A DNA stretch of 64,000 bases. It comes from Phragmites australis (lineage: Eukaryota; Streptophyta; Magnoliopsida; Poales; Poaceae). A program made the position numbers and the translations under genes. This document shows, piece by piece, positions 34,700 through 45,619 of this stretch (positions are counted from its first letter, which is position 1; every line of letters begins with the position of its first letter). The notes under the pieces are model-generated. The model worked only from the letters and a program-made list of their open reading frames with translations, was not told the origin of the DNA and did not search any database. The stretch covers positions 25,630,334 through 25,694,333 of the forward strand of contig NC_084933.1 in NCBI RefSeq assembly GCF_958298935.1, given 5' to 3'.

Positions 34700-35465
34700 A
34701 ACTAATCACATCCTAGGTGAATCTGGCACGACAACAAGTTTGTCGCGAATCGGTAGGATCGAGGTGTACGTGGATAGGTCGGGACTAGCACATTGAATTC
34801 TTTGGCGATGCAATAAAAGGGGTTAAGGCAAAGCATAGATAGATCGACAGGAGCACAAACATACAGAAAAATCAAGAATTTAGGATTTGTTTATAAATTC
34901 TTATAGGATGTTGTGAAGATGTATCTTGTGAACTCATCTATATAATGAATATTTAATTTCGTAAGTTGACGAGTTAGTGATTTGTTTTTTTCTCCACGTT
35001 CTTTGTTCTTGTTTTCCGATCTTGATTTTTGATGGATCTTTTTAGTTGACGTAATTCATCTTGATTTGATCCATTCAAAATAATTTTCAAATATCTAGGT
35101 GAGGTTTTGAAAAGTTTGATGGGTTAATCTTTCATAATTCTTGCTTAATCACAAAATTAATGTTTAATCAAATTTGTCACCATATGTTATAGTTTGCTTG
35201 CGAGAGTTATAATTCCTGATCTAAAGATCTGATTGACCTACTTCTTGTTGGATTAGTTCAGTACCTTTATCTATTTTTTACTATTAAAATTTGATAGAAA
35301 TTGAACCTATAAATCTTTTTGTACATCATTAAAAATGATGTAATAGCAGTTTGCGTAAAACGAACTGCAGGAATAATTTGGATTTTTGTTAGGGTGAATT
35401 AAAATTTTAATTTGGCTTCCCTCATTATTCACCCCCTCTTGTTGCCATACTAGAAAGTAATCGAT
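34700..35465 (+). repeat. LTR-retroelement-like segment
   Basis: A noncoding stretch that ends 'attattcaccccctcttgttg', wording typical of the 3' boundary of grass LTR elements (the solo LTR at 31537 has a similar cacccccctcta). Matching second copy and target duplication were not found, so this is a tentative assignment. Confidence 0.35.
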
Positions 35466-35802
35466 CCTACACTATAAATAAACGATGTCACTGTGGGGAT
35501 ATATATATATCTCACAAGAAAATAATAATAATGTCACAATATAAAGACTATATTGCAAGAGAAAATGAATTATTTGCCATCGAATAACGATATGTTCTAT
35601 GATTTGTCATTGGATATTTCCGGTTTCCTTTCATGCCATGAAATAATCTGTTTTCTTACTTTTATGCCATCGCCATCCGTCCTTGTTAACCAGACACATT
35701 CTAATTTTCAAAAATGACCAAGTTGTCCTCGCTCCCACCTATTCTCGCAACCATTCCTCACTTCGACTGGTACGCAATGGAGATGCTTGATCTGAATCGG
35801 TG

Positions 35803-36823
35803 ACATCCTAAGAGAGGGGAGGGAGGGTAAATTAGGATACTTAGAACTTTTTTGGTTCTAAAAATAACATAAGATAAATCTATATCAATTTTTATCTAAA
35901 TGTGCTCTAGGTTTATCTAGTGTGTTCACTCTACCGATCAAAGTGTTTGCAACATATCTAAGAAGTTAAATTGCAAGTAAGTAAATGCGGAAACGTAAAT
36001 AAGGGAGAGAGAGCAAACTCAGAACAAGGATTTCCCCCATAGTATCGATGGCATGAATACCACCCCTAGTCCACATTGGAGCTCCACAAAGGATATACTC
36101 CCAATTGGCACCCGGTCATGGTCGTTGAGCCACCGAGTCACAAAAACAAAGCCTCCATCCGGATGAGCAACTAAGCCACCAAAGCAAGGTCTCACCACTA
36201 GCCTCTCTTTTCGGTTCCTCGTCGCCATGATCACTTCGGAGTTTGAGCCACAAAGTCAAGGGTCTCTGCGTCCCCGCACAATCGTCTTGCCACCATTCCA
36301 CATCAAGTCAGAGGGTCAACAAGCTTGCCGTCAAGTCACCAAAACTCCAAGGTGCCGACGTACTAAGAAGTACACTGTTGGATCACTCTTTGATTCACTC
36401 TTTAGTTAATAATCACCTAGCAACTCAATCTCTAGGTCTATAAGCACTAATCACTCACTAATCTTGTGCTTAATCACCTTGGATGATCACTTTAAGCACT
36501 TTGGTGACTTGGATGTCTTCTCAGGTGTATATGAACTTCTCTGGACTCCAACACACTCAAATGACTGAGTGGAGGGGTATTTATAGTCTCAAACTCGCAC
36601 ACTAGCCGTTAACCCAATGACTCTAAAAAGCTGTTAATACTGAATGATCCGGTGAGAACAGTAGTACTAACACCGGATCATCTGGTGAGTACACTCTTAT
36701 AGTAGTACTAGCCGTTGGAACCCCACTCAAACCTCTTTGAACAACGGATACTCCGGTGTATACTCCACCTTTATCCCGAACTTTCCGGTAAGTATACCTT
36801 AGCCATCCGAGCTAACACCTTCT
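35803..36823 (-). mobile_element. LTR fragment, minus orientation, related to the 29970 solo LTR
   Basis: On the minus strand it contains a TATA-type promoter (actataaatacccc) preceded by 'aacggctagt' and by 'ccggatcatccggtg'-like modules, the same layout as the solo LTR at 29970-31560. Its far end near 35806-35830 mirrors the cctaagaggggg wording of that LTR's terminus. The other end is truncated where the plus-strand LTR fragment starts. Confidence 0.5.
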
Positions 36824-37320
36824 TGAAAGTGCATCTAGGCTCTCTAAGTGGATTTTAGCTTATTGATGACAAACGATTAACGGACTAATGGTTTGATGAG
36901 TTTATAAACAGGTTTTAAGTCTCATTGGTCAAGATAAGAGTTGTTGGCGTCCCTTAAAAAGAAAGAGAAGCGACATAGTTACTCAATAGGTTTAAATTTA
37001 TTTTAATTTTGAATTTGAGCTAAAGATAGCCGTACTATTAAGAGGGATGCATGTTGATAGTCTTGAAGATGTCTCAGTGCTCAAAATAATTTTTTTAGGT
37101 TCAAAAGATGAGAGACTCAATCACTCATGGACAACGGGAAATGTTTTTGCTGTATGAGCCCGGAGTCTCCGGGTTAGCCCGGATACTCCGGACTCTGTCC
37201 AGTTGGTTAGAGTCACGGTTTGAGTTGTAGTAACTCAACCCGGAGTCTCCGGGTTGGCCCGGATACTCCGGGGTTCTGTTAGTGGCCGGAGCCTTCGAGT
37301 GAGACTCCGCCAGACCTACT
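36824..37320 (+). mobile_element. Truncated LTR fragment, plus orientation, same family as 29970 solo LTR
   Basis: It starts exactly with tgaaagtgcatctaggc and follows the first part of the 29970 LTR (ttattgatgacaaacgattaa ...). Two palindromic cccggagtctccggg modules occur at 37159 and 37239. It stops abruptly near 37320 without reaching an LTR terminus. Confidence 0.7.
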
Positions 37321-37429
37321 AACATATATTATTGACAAACATATTAATCTCAATTACTATATTGTCATTAATCATCAAAATCACAATCATGATTTAATAG
37401 GGCTATTTTCGCTACAAACATTACTCGCG

Positions 37430-38090
37430 CTCCCCTATGCTGCCATCGTGGATCCAAGCCTCAAAGCCAACTGCCTGTAGCTCGCCCCTGACGTCAGCAC
37501 CGTGGATCTGTTTGGCCACACCGAAGCTGTTCCCTTGCTACAACTCCCTGACGCCGAGCCCCTGATATAGCGGCCCAACGTCGGCCGCTTGCATCCCACC
37601 CGCGACGCTAGCCCCTGCTCTAACAGCCTGACGCCTGCCCATTGCTACATTGCCCTAACGCTGGTCGCATGCATCTCGCCCTAAACGCCTGCAGCCTGCA
37701 GCTCGCCTCCGACGGTCGCTTGTATCTCACCCCAATAACAGTCACCTGCAGCTTGCCCCCGAGTGCCTTGACGCTGACCGCCTGCATCTCGCCCCTAACG
37801 CCTGCCGCCTGCAACTAACCCCCGAGTGCCTCGACGTCGACCCTATTGATGGGAGAGGCGAAATTGTCGCTTCGGAATCTCGCTTAATTGAATCTCCTGC
37901 TCCAGGTAGAATTTCCAGGCATGACTTCTTGGTCGAGCGCAGCTCTTGTTTGATTTCTCTTTCTTTGATCGAGCGCCTGTAGCTTGTCCTCAACGCCGAC
38001 CACCTGCTACTCGCAACCAACGACGGTCGTCTGCAGCCCGCCCTCGCACGCCCCGACACTACCCACCTGCAGCTCGTCCACTATGCCGCA
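37430..38090. repeat. GC-rich degenerate short repeats (ctgcagctcgcccc type)
   Basis: Loose repeats of about 20-40 bp built on 'cctgcagctcgcccctgacgcc' variants, alternating between several phases. The low-complexity open frames (for example 37742-38059, minus) are by-products. It could be the cargo of the surrounding foldback element. Confidence 0.55.
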
Positions 38091-38659
38091 ATGCATTTGT
38101 CAAGCTCGGAAGGCGTTAACCCCTTGTTGTGGCGCCCTGACGCCATAGATGTGGATTTCGCCGAGGCTCTGGATTAATTAGGTTGCCATTGGTGTTCTTT
38201 TGCCTACTTTTGGACAAATGATACACTTGTGTTATTGATAAAGGGATGATATGTTTTATTCTCCTTGCCTAAGTTGTTTTGTTGCATGTGTGTCATGATT
38301 ATTCCATTTGCAATAGGCATGAGGAGCGTGATGCTAGCATGGGACATGGGGAAGTATTTTGTTTTGTTTGTTGCATACTAGCAACCTCAGTTGGTCAATA
38401 ATTCATAGTGCAATTAGAAAAGTTACTCATATAATGAAACATGGGCAAAATGATCATTTTACAGCATCTAGCCGAGGTCTTCGTGCTGTCTAAAGGAACC
38501 AATGGCATAAAAGGAAGAAAATGGGCTATTTCATGGCACGGAAGAAAACTAGAAGTATTCGATAGTGAATTATAGAACATGTCGCTCTTCGATGATGAAT
38601 AGTTTATTTTCTCATATTGCAAACCGACCAAAAAGATGTCACCATGGGGAATCTTTTTT

Positions 38660-41600
38660 TAAAACGAACCAATATAATAACTGTCCATTGTATTAAATAA
38701 GAAAGCCCGTCAGGTTGATTTATTCGGTTAATTGAGAGAAAATCGAGCAAAAACCATAGGATACAGCGGACTAACTAAACTAGAGCTAAAATACCGTCAA
38801 GACACCCGACTTTGACCATCTACCTAGCAGAGTCGTGGGGAATCACCGTGGGGAATATCTTTCGGTAGGCTAGCGAGTCGTGGGAGTACGAGGAAGCCTT
38901 ATATGCTTCCAATCCCGTGCTCATTTTTTATACACAAGCCAAGGTGTGTCGTGGCGCCGCGTACTCAAGAAAACTTGCTAAATAAACGCTTAAGTTTGCT
39001 ACTTAATTTCAAGTAAATTGCTAATCTATTTCTTTCTTAGTAAGTTGTCTAAGCATGTGCTGCTAAATTGCCCCCATCTCTATTCTTCTTCAGCTCCACC
39101 ACTGCTTTTATTACTGTGGTGGTGCAAAAATCATTATAGAGAAAAATCTCAAAACTAGTTTATGTGGGTGCATTTGAAATGGTTGCAAAACAAACAACAT
39201 TAGACATGTCCGGGATAAATTTTCCTTGAGCACTAACATCGTATTCTACAACACGAAATCCGCTCAAAGGTCGCCCCATTCCGTCCAAAAGGGTTGATCT
39301 TAGGGGTGTGTTACAAGTACTCGCCTGTATCTCCGGTGAAGCAGCGATGTCACGTACGCATGGTGCTTCCCGTTGAGGCTATAGATAGAGGAGCAGACTC
39401 CCAAGCCCCAAATTTTCTGGAGATCCAAGGCAAGCAACGTGCCTGCGAACTCAAGGAAGGTCTAAAGTATTCCTGGAACATCGAGTTGTTGCTGAAAAAC
39501 ATGTGCAGCTCAGTGAAACACGGCCATCGACACGATAGTATAGAGTGGAGCAGTAGCATTACACTCAATGACTCAGCTGTTTTGTTTCCATAGCTTCATG
39601 CAGATCTAAGGTAACCGAGATCGAGGTGATGCATGGTGTCAAAGTCTGCTCTATGCATGCGTGCTACGTTACTGGTCAAAGTATTTGAACTACTCAACGT
39701 ATCTCCGCATATATACGCGCGGTGTGCCACACACGATGCGACACAACCAACCGCGCTCATGTGCGCTTGAGTCGAAGAACGTACAAAACCATGTGCAGGC
39801 AAAGCAACTAACCGAAGTTCAGCAATGTCATTCTGGAGCCAGGACTCAGGCATATGAAAAAAAAAAAAAAAAAAAACTTGCGTGCCCTTAAAAGCTCGGT
39901 CAAGTTTCTTCACCTTCAAGCTGCTATTCGAATGAATACGTAGGACGCATCAACAAACATGGATTTCTTGACTGGTTTATTCGAGTGGACATTAAGTTTT
40001 GACTGAAAAGTTCAGATGAGATAGCTGGCTAGCTCTAGCTTCTCTCACTCGCATGATAGGAGGAAGCAGTGCCAATATGATACACGAATGCTGCTTTGAC
40101 TACTGAATAATCACTCCATTGGTTCAGGAATTAGCTACCGGAGACTTGAAGATTAACCATGAGTACGTAGCAGTCAGGGCAAAGAGAGAAGCAAGCAGGC
40201 AGGCAGGGAGGTATGGTGCTCTTTTCCTGAAATGCAATAGTATACGGCTCTCGATGTCGTCATTTCTGACCAGCAGCCAGATACGTGCTGCTCCTCCCTG
40301 CATCGGCTGATTGCGGCCACCTAAACGAACCAGCATGCCTGTCGCTGAGCCAGGCTGGGGTAAAGCCAACACTGACAACGCCAACAACGGCAACACCTGA
40401 CATGCTACGTTGGCAAGGTTTGGAACTTGCGGATACAAGAGTGACAGGTGACTCCTGCATCCAAGATGTCTGCAGCCTGCAGGAGTTGCAACCTCTGGCA
40501 CATACAGGTAGGACATGCAGCGCTCTGCCGAGGATCACGCCCGGCCACCCCGCAGCATGGTCATCCTTGCTCGCCTCTCTGCGACAAGTTGCACAACTCT
40601 TGGCCTATTGTGCAGTTACGGTGAGGCATGGGTACTCATATCGATCGATCTCTGCCAGGAGAACGCAGCGCGTGGCTCTGACATCTAACTCGAGTCGATC
40701 GAATAACTAAGTCAGCTTCGGCTTAGTCCACCAATCAACACGCGACGAAGGCGTACAAGTTGCACAAGTGGTACGCGCGAGCTAGATCGATCAACTAGCT
40801 AGATCGATCGTTTCTGACGGAGCTGGCACGTCGGTGCAAGTTCTGCTACATGCATGTTCCACAGAACGTGGGTCGATGCTAGCTAGCTTCGCCGATCCCG
40901 AAAGGGATCAAGGGACCTGCGGTTGGGGTCTGCTGTGAGATTCGTCAAGAGCAATGAAACCTCGGATGCATCGATCTGTGGGCGTCTTGTGCACCATGGT
41001 CCATGTTTGGACTTTGCAAAGCTGCTGTTTTGTGCAGTACAATCGGTGTGCTAGCTAGCTCCGGACCTTCTCGTGATCAGATCCTGTGGAAGTTGTGTTT
41101 ACGCGCGACCTGATCTAGAGGGTCGCATGGTGTTGAAAGTTGAATGATTTGTCGAACCCTGAACTTTGTCGGGGAACGTGCATACTTGATTGATTGTGCG
41201 TGCTGTTTGATCCACATGACGTCGGCGTCCATTGGACCCGGCTCAAGATCTGCACGGCGGCAGGCCGTAGCCCGTAGAGTCACGCTAGCGTCGCCGTGCT
41301 GAGAGGCCAATGGGCTGCCTCGTCTTTCTCCTCTCGTACCATGCTGTACTATTGCGAGTCGTAGCTCGGCGTCGCGGCCTTTGTCGTCCCGGCAACGCGT
41401 CGGCCGGGTTGGCGGATTTCACAATAGATCTGATAAAACTAGCTCCCTCGCATCACGCCCGGTTGCGGGGTCGAGCGCTCGGCCTCGTTAACACCCGCCG
41501 CGCCGTAAGAGGCCCAAGTCGTCGGGCGAGAGCGGGCCGCCCCCCGAGATATATGGCATCAGCACTCGCACCTGCCCTAGTCGAATCGACGCATTTGGGC

Positions 41601-41900
41601 CGGGCAGCACCTTGGTCTTTCATCAATGCGGTGCCGAGTGATGGGCCTGTCGGTCGAGCACGATTCAGAGCTATTATGGGCCGATCCCTGCAGTAGCGCA
41701 ATAGGGCAGCCGTGAGCCCACTGCCCCGTATGTCTCAACTGTAGGCCCAAATTTTCAGTGGGCTTGGCCGAAAAGAAGAAGGTTCAAATTAAGGATAATT
41801 CTTTGTATGTCATTGTTATAAATCTTTATCCCTGCACCGATATAACTCATATTCTTGAATTCTACCGATCTTAAATTCTAATCCCTTATATGTCACTTCC
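38660..41900. other. Long intergenic stretch, no gene recognised
   Basis: It contains an A20 tract at 39857-39876 and several open frames of 60-141 codons (39294-39593, 40124-40516, 41310-41696) without recognisable domains. Repeated gatcgatc and ctagctag words occur near 40770-40890. Confidence 0.4.
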
Positions 41901-41904
41901 ATAA

Positions 41905-41985
41905 TATTTGTTAGATCGAACTGAAGACCTTCAGTGTAGAAGACTGACGCGATAACCACTACAACACAGCAACCTTTCTGTTAGA
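41905..41985 (-). repeat. Degenerate tRNA-like sequence (Arg-type)
   Basis: The minus strand reads gttgtagtggttatcgcg, then a 5-bp stem tcagt/actga around the loop cttctac, then agttcgatc as a B box. The anticodon loop would read TCT (Arg). The acceptor and T-stem pairing are poor, so this is a tRNA pseudogene or SINE head, not a working tRNA. Confidence 0.45.
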
Positions 41986-42362
41986 AGAGATGCATAGATT
42001 TTATATAACGATAACATAGGGTACTTGGAATTATTCCAGCAAAGTACTGCGTAGTATTTCTATATTTACGTACGCACGCATTGTTTCCACATGAAGTCGA
42101 TGATTGCTCGTATAACAATGACACCTGACGTGCTTATAGACTAACATAGGACACATATATGAGAAAAGAAACATTCTTGCACTGTGCATGAAAGCAAGAA
42201 GGTGCCGATTCCACGCGTGAGATGTCTCCAATAGATTCGAGTGGCCTATTAGGCCCTCAGGAGCGGAAATAAATTCTACAGTATCCGGTTCTTAAAAAAC
42301 TCTCGCTCTGAGTGTGACAGATGTCTCTCTTCTTTGTATGTGTGCCGCTATCAGCTGTTGGA

Positions 42363-42732
42363 TCAGAGATACACCGTGTGGATCAAGATCTCGTATAGAT
42401 CTTTTTTATCGAGTTCTATAAAATTTATTTCACTAAAGAGCAGTTGAATTTGATAACCCTGCGGGGACATGATCACTGTCTTGCGGGATACTTCTCTGAT
42501 TTCTTTCCATCTGCTCAAGCAATTCAGATGTATGTCAACATGCTGCAAGCATATAATGTACATGTCGTGTGCCATGAGCAACCAATTACCTGTACTTCGT
42601 GACCAAAACAAGAAGGAAAAGTGCGATGCAAAGCTTGCTAAACTCTGTTGCTGGACAAGCTCTTATGCCTAACCCAAATGGCACGAAACTCTTTTGTAGT
42701 GGGATCGCTTTGACGATTCCTGCGTTTATCAC
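42363..42732 (-). pseudogene. Cytochrome P450 relic: last two exons only
   Basis: Exon 42732-42590 contains the heme-binding loop (KSFVPFGLGIRACPATEF) and the L-helix ending LVLVTKYR. It is spliced GT-AG to exon 42510-42363, which starts WKEIREVSRKTVIMSPQGYQ and runs to a late stop at 42363. The layout of the last two exons equals that of the intact CYP87A-type gene at 22639-26172, but the sequence belongs to a different CYP85-clan subfamily. The glycine after Cys-Pro is replaced by Ala, the C-terminus is extended, and no upstream exons are found (a SINE-like unit lies there). It is most likely a truncated duplicate. Confidence 0.75.
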
Positions 42733-42789
42733 CTGACCAGCTCCAGTCAACAATACTTGCGTGTTCCACTGGCTAGATACACACCACTT

Positions 42790-42930
42790 GGATAGTCGGA
42801 TTGAGGGTTATCTAGTCGTCCTTAAGGCTCACCGAATGCATGACAAATAACATATGGTCAGTGGGGTTCGAATCGTGACCATTTGGCCAAAAGACGTAAG
42901 TGTTACTGTCTCAACTAGCTCACCAGTTAT
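42790..42930 (-). repeat. SINE-like tRNA-derived repeat
   Basis: The minus strand reads gagctagttgagac (A-box-like) and, about 40 bp on, gattcgaacccc (B box). The distance fits a polymerase III promoter. Tail and target duplication were not established. Confidence 0.4.
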
Positions 42931-42939
42931 GTTGCAGGC

Positions 42940-43149
42940 TTCGATGGGTCAAACATTGTAGATTTACTTCGACACTATCTAACAACTGTTTTCTCTGTAC
43001 ACTGCATGGATATAAGGCACAAATATAGAGTCTACGCAGAGATAATGTCACCTGAAGCTATAGTAATTTGGGACAATGTCAAATCATTAAAAAAAATCAG
43101 TCTACTGCAAACAATATTTCTATAACTTTCTACTGCTAGTAGAAGGTAA
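42940..43149. other. Intergenic, nothing recognised
   Basis: Short AT-rich spacer with no feature identified. Confidence 0.4.
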
Positions 43150-44680
43150 GCTAGGCGCGTGCTCCTCTAGGGCAAAACGGGCGGACTCTTGAGCGCCGCT
43201 GTCGGAGGGTGAACTCCTGTCGCAGGGATCCCGAGAGACCCCTTTTTAGAGATTCGGCCGGGGGGATGATCCTGGAAAAGCTTGTTTGAGAAATAAGCGG
43301 GAACGGAAACAAATGCGATGGCTGGCGGGAGATGATTGCCCTAATGCGAGGAAAAGATGGGTGCACCGGGGTTTAGACAGGTTCGGGCCGCACGGAGACG
43401 TAACACCCTACTCCTGTGTGAGCGCTATATTTATCCTTGAAGGGAATTCTTCAAGGATGTATCTGGTTCTAAGGGGAGAGCCGTTTACAAAGAGCTTGAT
43501 GCTCTCGTGTTCTAGCTTGGCTTGAGCTGGTTCGAGCGTCTACGTCCTCTTCTTCACACACTTTCGGTTCCTTCGGTCTTGTTCGTCGGGGGGTCCTCCT
43601 TTTTTTAGTGTTCTCCATCCTTTCCTTTTATAGGCGCGCCGACCTCAACAGATCCTGAATGGGAAAGAGGGGATGCGAATGTCAAGGTGCCACGGAGAAA
43701 GGCGTAATCATTTCATCTCGACGAAGTGACAGGGGCGGTGGAGAAATGCGGCGCGCATCCGACCACCCGCCACTGTGGAAGCCCTCGGGTGCCATAAAGG
43801 GGGCCCATCGGGCAGCCTCAGATGCGTCCGGGGCGCCCACCCTGTCTTGTTCTTCCGCCATGGCAGGGTGGCAGACGGAGCACTTCGATCTTGGCAACGT
43901 TATCCCGAGGCACCCGGATGAAACGGGACGGGACCCGTGCATTTAATGGACCCACGCCCCCCTCCTGCCAGTGCATGGCAGGGTCTGACACTGGGGCGTG
44001 GGCAGCTGAGAATGTCAGGATGTCAGGATGTCAGGCCGCGCGTGCCTATTAAATACGGCATTGGGCCTTTGACTGGATGACACCCTGACGACGGGACCCT
44101 TCGGGTCGTCGAATGATCTTGCGCGAACCTTCGGGGAACCGAGTCCTCGGGGGCTGCCACGTGCAGCCCTGAGCACTCTCCCCCGAGCACTTGAGTGAGA
44201 CCTTCGGGGAACCGAGTCCTCGGGGGCTGCCACGTGCAGCCCCGAGCACTCTCTCCCGAGCACTTCGGTGGGACCTTCGGGGCACCGAGTCCTCGGGGGC
44301 TGCCACGTGCAGCCCCGAGCACTCTCTCCCGAGCACTTTGGTGGGACCTTCGGGGCACCGAGTCCTCGGGGGCTGCCACGTGCAGCCCCGAGCACTCTCT
44401 CCCGAGCACTTCGGTGGGACCTTCGGGGCACTGAGTCCTCAGGGGCTGCCTACGTGCAGCCCCGAGTACTCTCTCCCGAGCACTTCCTTCTTGGTATTTG
44501 GGCTCTGCGGATCATCGGGGAACTAGGGTGCTCGGGAACCAGAGGCGGCGGCCCCGAGCACCTTCTCCCGGGACTTAGCTTCTTTTTACCTTGCAGGGTG
44601 GTGACATGTGGTGGATGGCCGGCCTGATCTCGGGACTTAGGGACCCCTGGTTCTGAATACACCGACAGCCGCGCTTTCAC
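43150..44680. mobile_element. LTR/Gypsy-like retroelement region containing a tandem array
   Basis: GC-rich noncoding sequence with phrases characteristic of grass Gypsy elements: 'ggtttagacaggttcgggccgcacggagacgtaacaccctactcctg', quoted here only in parts as gacaggttcgggccg and acaccctactcctg. A 73-bp tandem array follows inside it. No gag or pol frame and no LTR pair could be defined, so the borders are approximate. Confidence 0.5.
44128..44486. repeat. Tandem array, five 73-bp units
   Basis: Units start at 44128, 44201, 44274, 44347 and 44420, an exact 73-bp period. Each has ccttcgggg, gagtcctcgggggctgcc, the palindrome CACGTG and a second half 'gcagccccgagcactctc'. The last unit is slightly altered (tacgtg). 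Because 73 is not a multiple of 3, long open frames cycle through all phases; they are not evidence of a gene. Confidence 0.95.
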
Positions 44681-44933
44681 CCCCCTCTCTCCACTTCCTT
44701 CTACCTCACCACCGGAAGTCTACGCCAGTGCGATGACAGTGGCAATAGGGCTACCTTCCCTCGTGGTGCCACTCCCCTTCATCAGCTCCAAATTGAGGTG
44801 GGGGCCGGCAATGGGGCGACAATTCGTGCACGCATGGCCAGATCTATGCGGGTCTGGTCAGATCCGGTCTGGTCCGACACCGGTGTCGATGATGTAGTTA
44901 GGTCGAGACCGAGGCGGTAGAAGGGGGGTAGGT

Positions 44934-45222
44934 GCACGTGGATCTATACGGGGTCGACCCGTCTGCAGCTGACGACGTGTGCCGACCAACACGTATGCAG
45001 GTTGCTGCTCTGTTGCATGGCTGCGGCGCGGAACCACACGGTGCTGCTGTGTCTGATGACGGAGTCATGCAGAGGCTGAGGCGATGGAGGGGGACAGGCA
45101 CGCGCGGATCTACACGAGGTCGACCTGTCTACAGCTGACGACGTGTGCCGACCAGCGCGTGTGCATGCTGCTGCTTTGTTGCATGGCTGCAGCCCAGAAC
45201 CGCGCGGTGTTGTTGTGTCCGT
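44934..45222. repeat. Direct duplication of about 122 bp at 167-bp offset
   Basis: 44934-45056 and 45101-45222 share ggatctayacg, gtcgac, cagctgacgacgtgtgccga and tgttgcatggctgc in the same order with about 85% identity by eye. Confidence 0.75.
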
Positions 45223-45229
45223 GCTTGTC

Positions 45230-45600
45230 CAGTTGGCTCAACCATGAGCCCAGGGCTGCCAGACTACTGGTGGTCGTTCTAGGATGGACAACGCGGGACC
45301 TGTTGTGGATGTGGTGGTCAGTGTGGCCGCTTCGTCTATGCGACTGGTGGGGTATGAGAGCTTCGGGCAAAAGTTTGCCCAACTACTGTCGGTGTCGACT
45401 TCAACCTTGGAGGCATCATTATGGTGCTTTTCCCTATCATGGGAACTCTCTGGGTGAAAACCTTGTTCTGACTCTCCGCATAAGCAACGATGGCGTCTTT
45501 GATGTCGTAGCCTCCTTGGAGGTGTTGCTTTGGAGATCCTCTTTGGATTTTACCTTCTCCTATCTCATGTCTAAGGAAATTAGTTTTTCTTTACAATTTC
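45230..45600 (+). repeat. Interspersed 'gggtgaaaac' repeat, copy 1
   Basis: Resembles 59370-59600: shared 'tctctgggtgaaaac' against 'tctttgggtgaaaac', 'ttggaggtgttg' against 'ttggaggtatcg', and a following rise of 'cttcggatgagy'-like words. Probably the 3' part of a LINE-type or other dispersed element. Confidence 0.4.
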
Positions 45601-45619
45601 CATTTTCCTTTTAAATAAT

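Larger units (their letters stand above)
35552..38622. mobile_element. Foldback/Mutator-like element with ~120-bp inverted ends, later invaded by LTRs
   Basis: 35552-35670 and 38502-38622 are inverted copies, about three-quarters identical by eye. They share ttgcaa, gttctat, catgccatgaaata and ttttatgccat in order. The interior holds a GC-rich segment (37430-38090) and was interrupted by the LTR material at 35803-37320. A direct repeat gatgtcac..tgggga lies outside both arms (35483-35499 and 38635-38651). No transposase is visible. Long arms plus GC-rich cargo resemble a Pack-MULE, which is inference. Confidence 0.55.

Noticed and set aside
41310..41696. 128-codon plus-strand frame
   Set aside because: Arg/Ala-rich frame in a GC patch, with an 82-codon frame on the opposite strand over 41453-41701; no domain recognised.
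41905..41985. Functional tRNA-Arg gene
   Set aside because: The anticodon stem pairs, but the acceptor and T stems do not; it is more likely a pseudogene or SINE head.
44015..44431. 138-codon frame and several overlapping frames on both strands
   Set aside because: All are created by the 73-bp tandem array, whose non-triplet period lets frames stay open across units.
44128..44486. Regularly spaced repeats that could suggest a CRISPR array
   Set aside because: The units are contiguous 73-mers without unique spacers, in a plant retroelement context.
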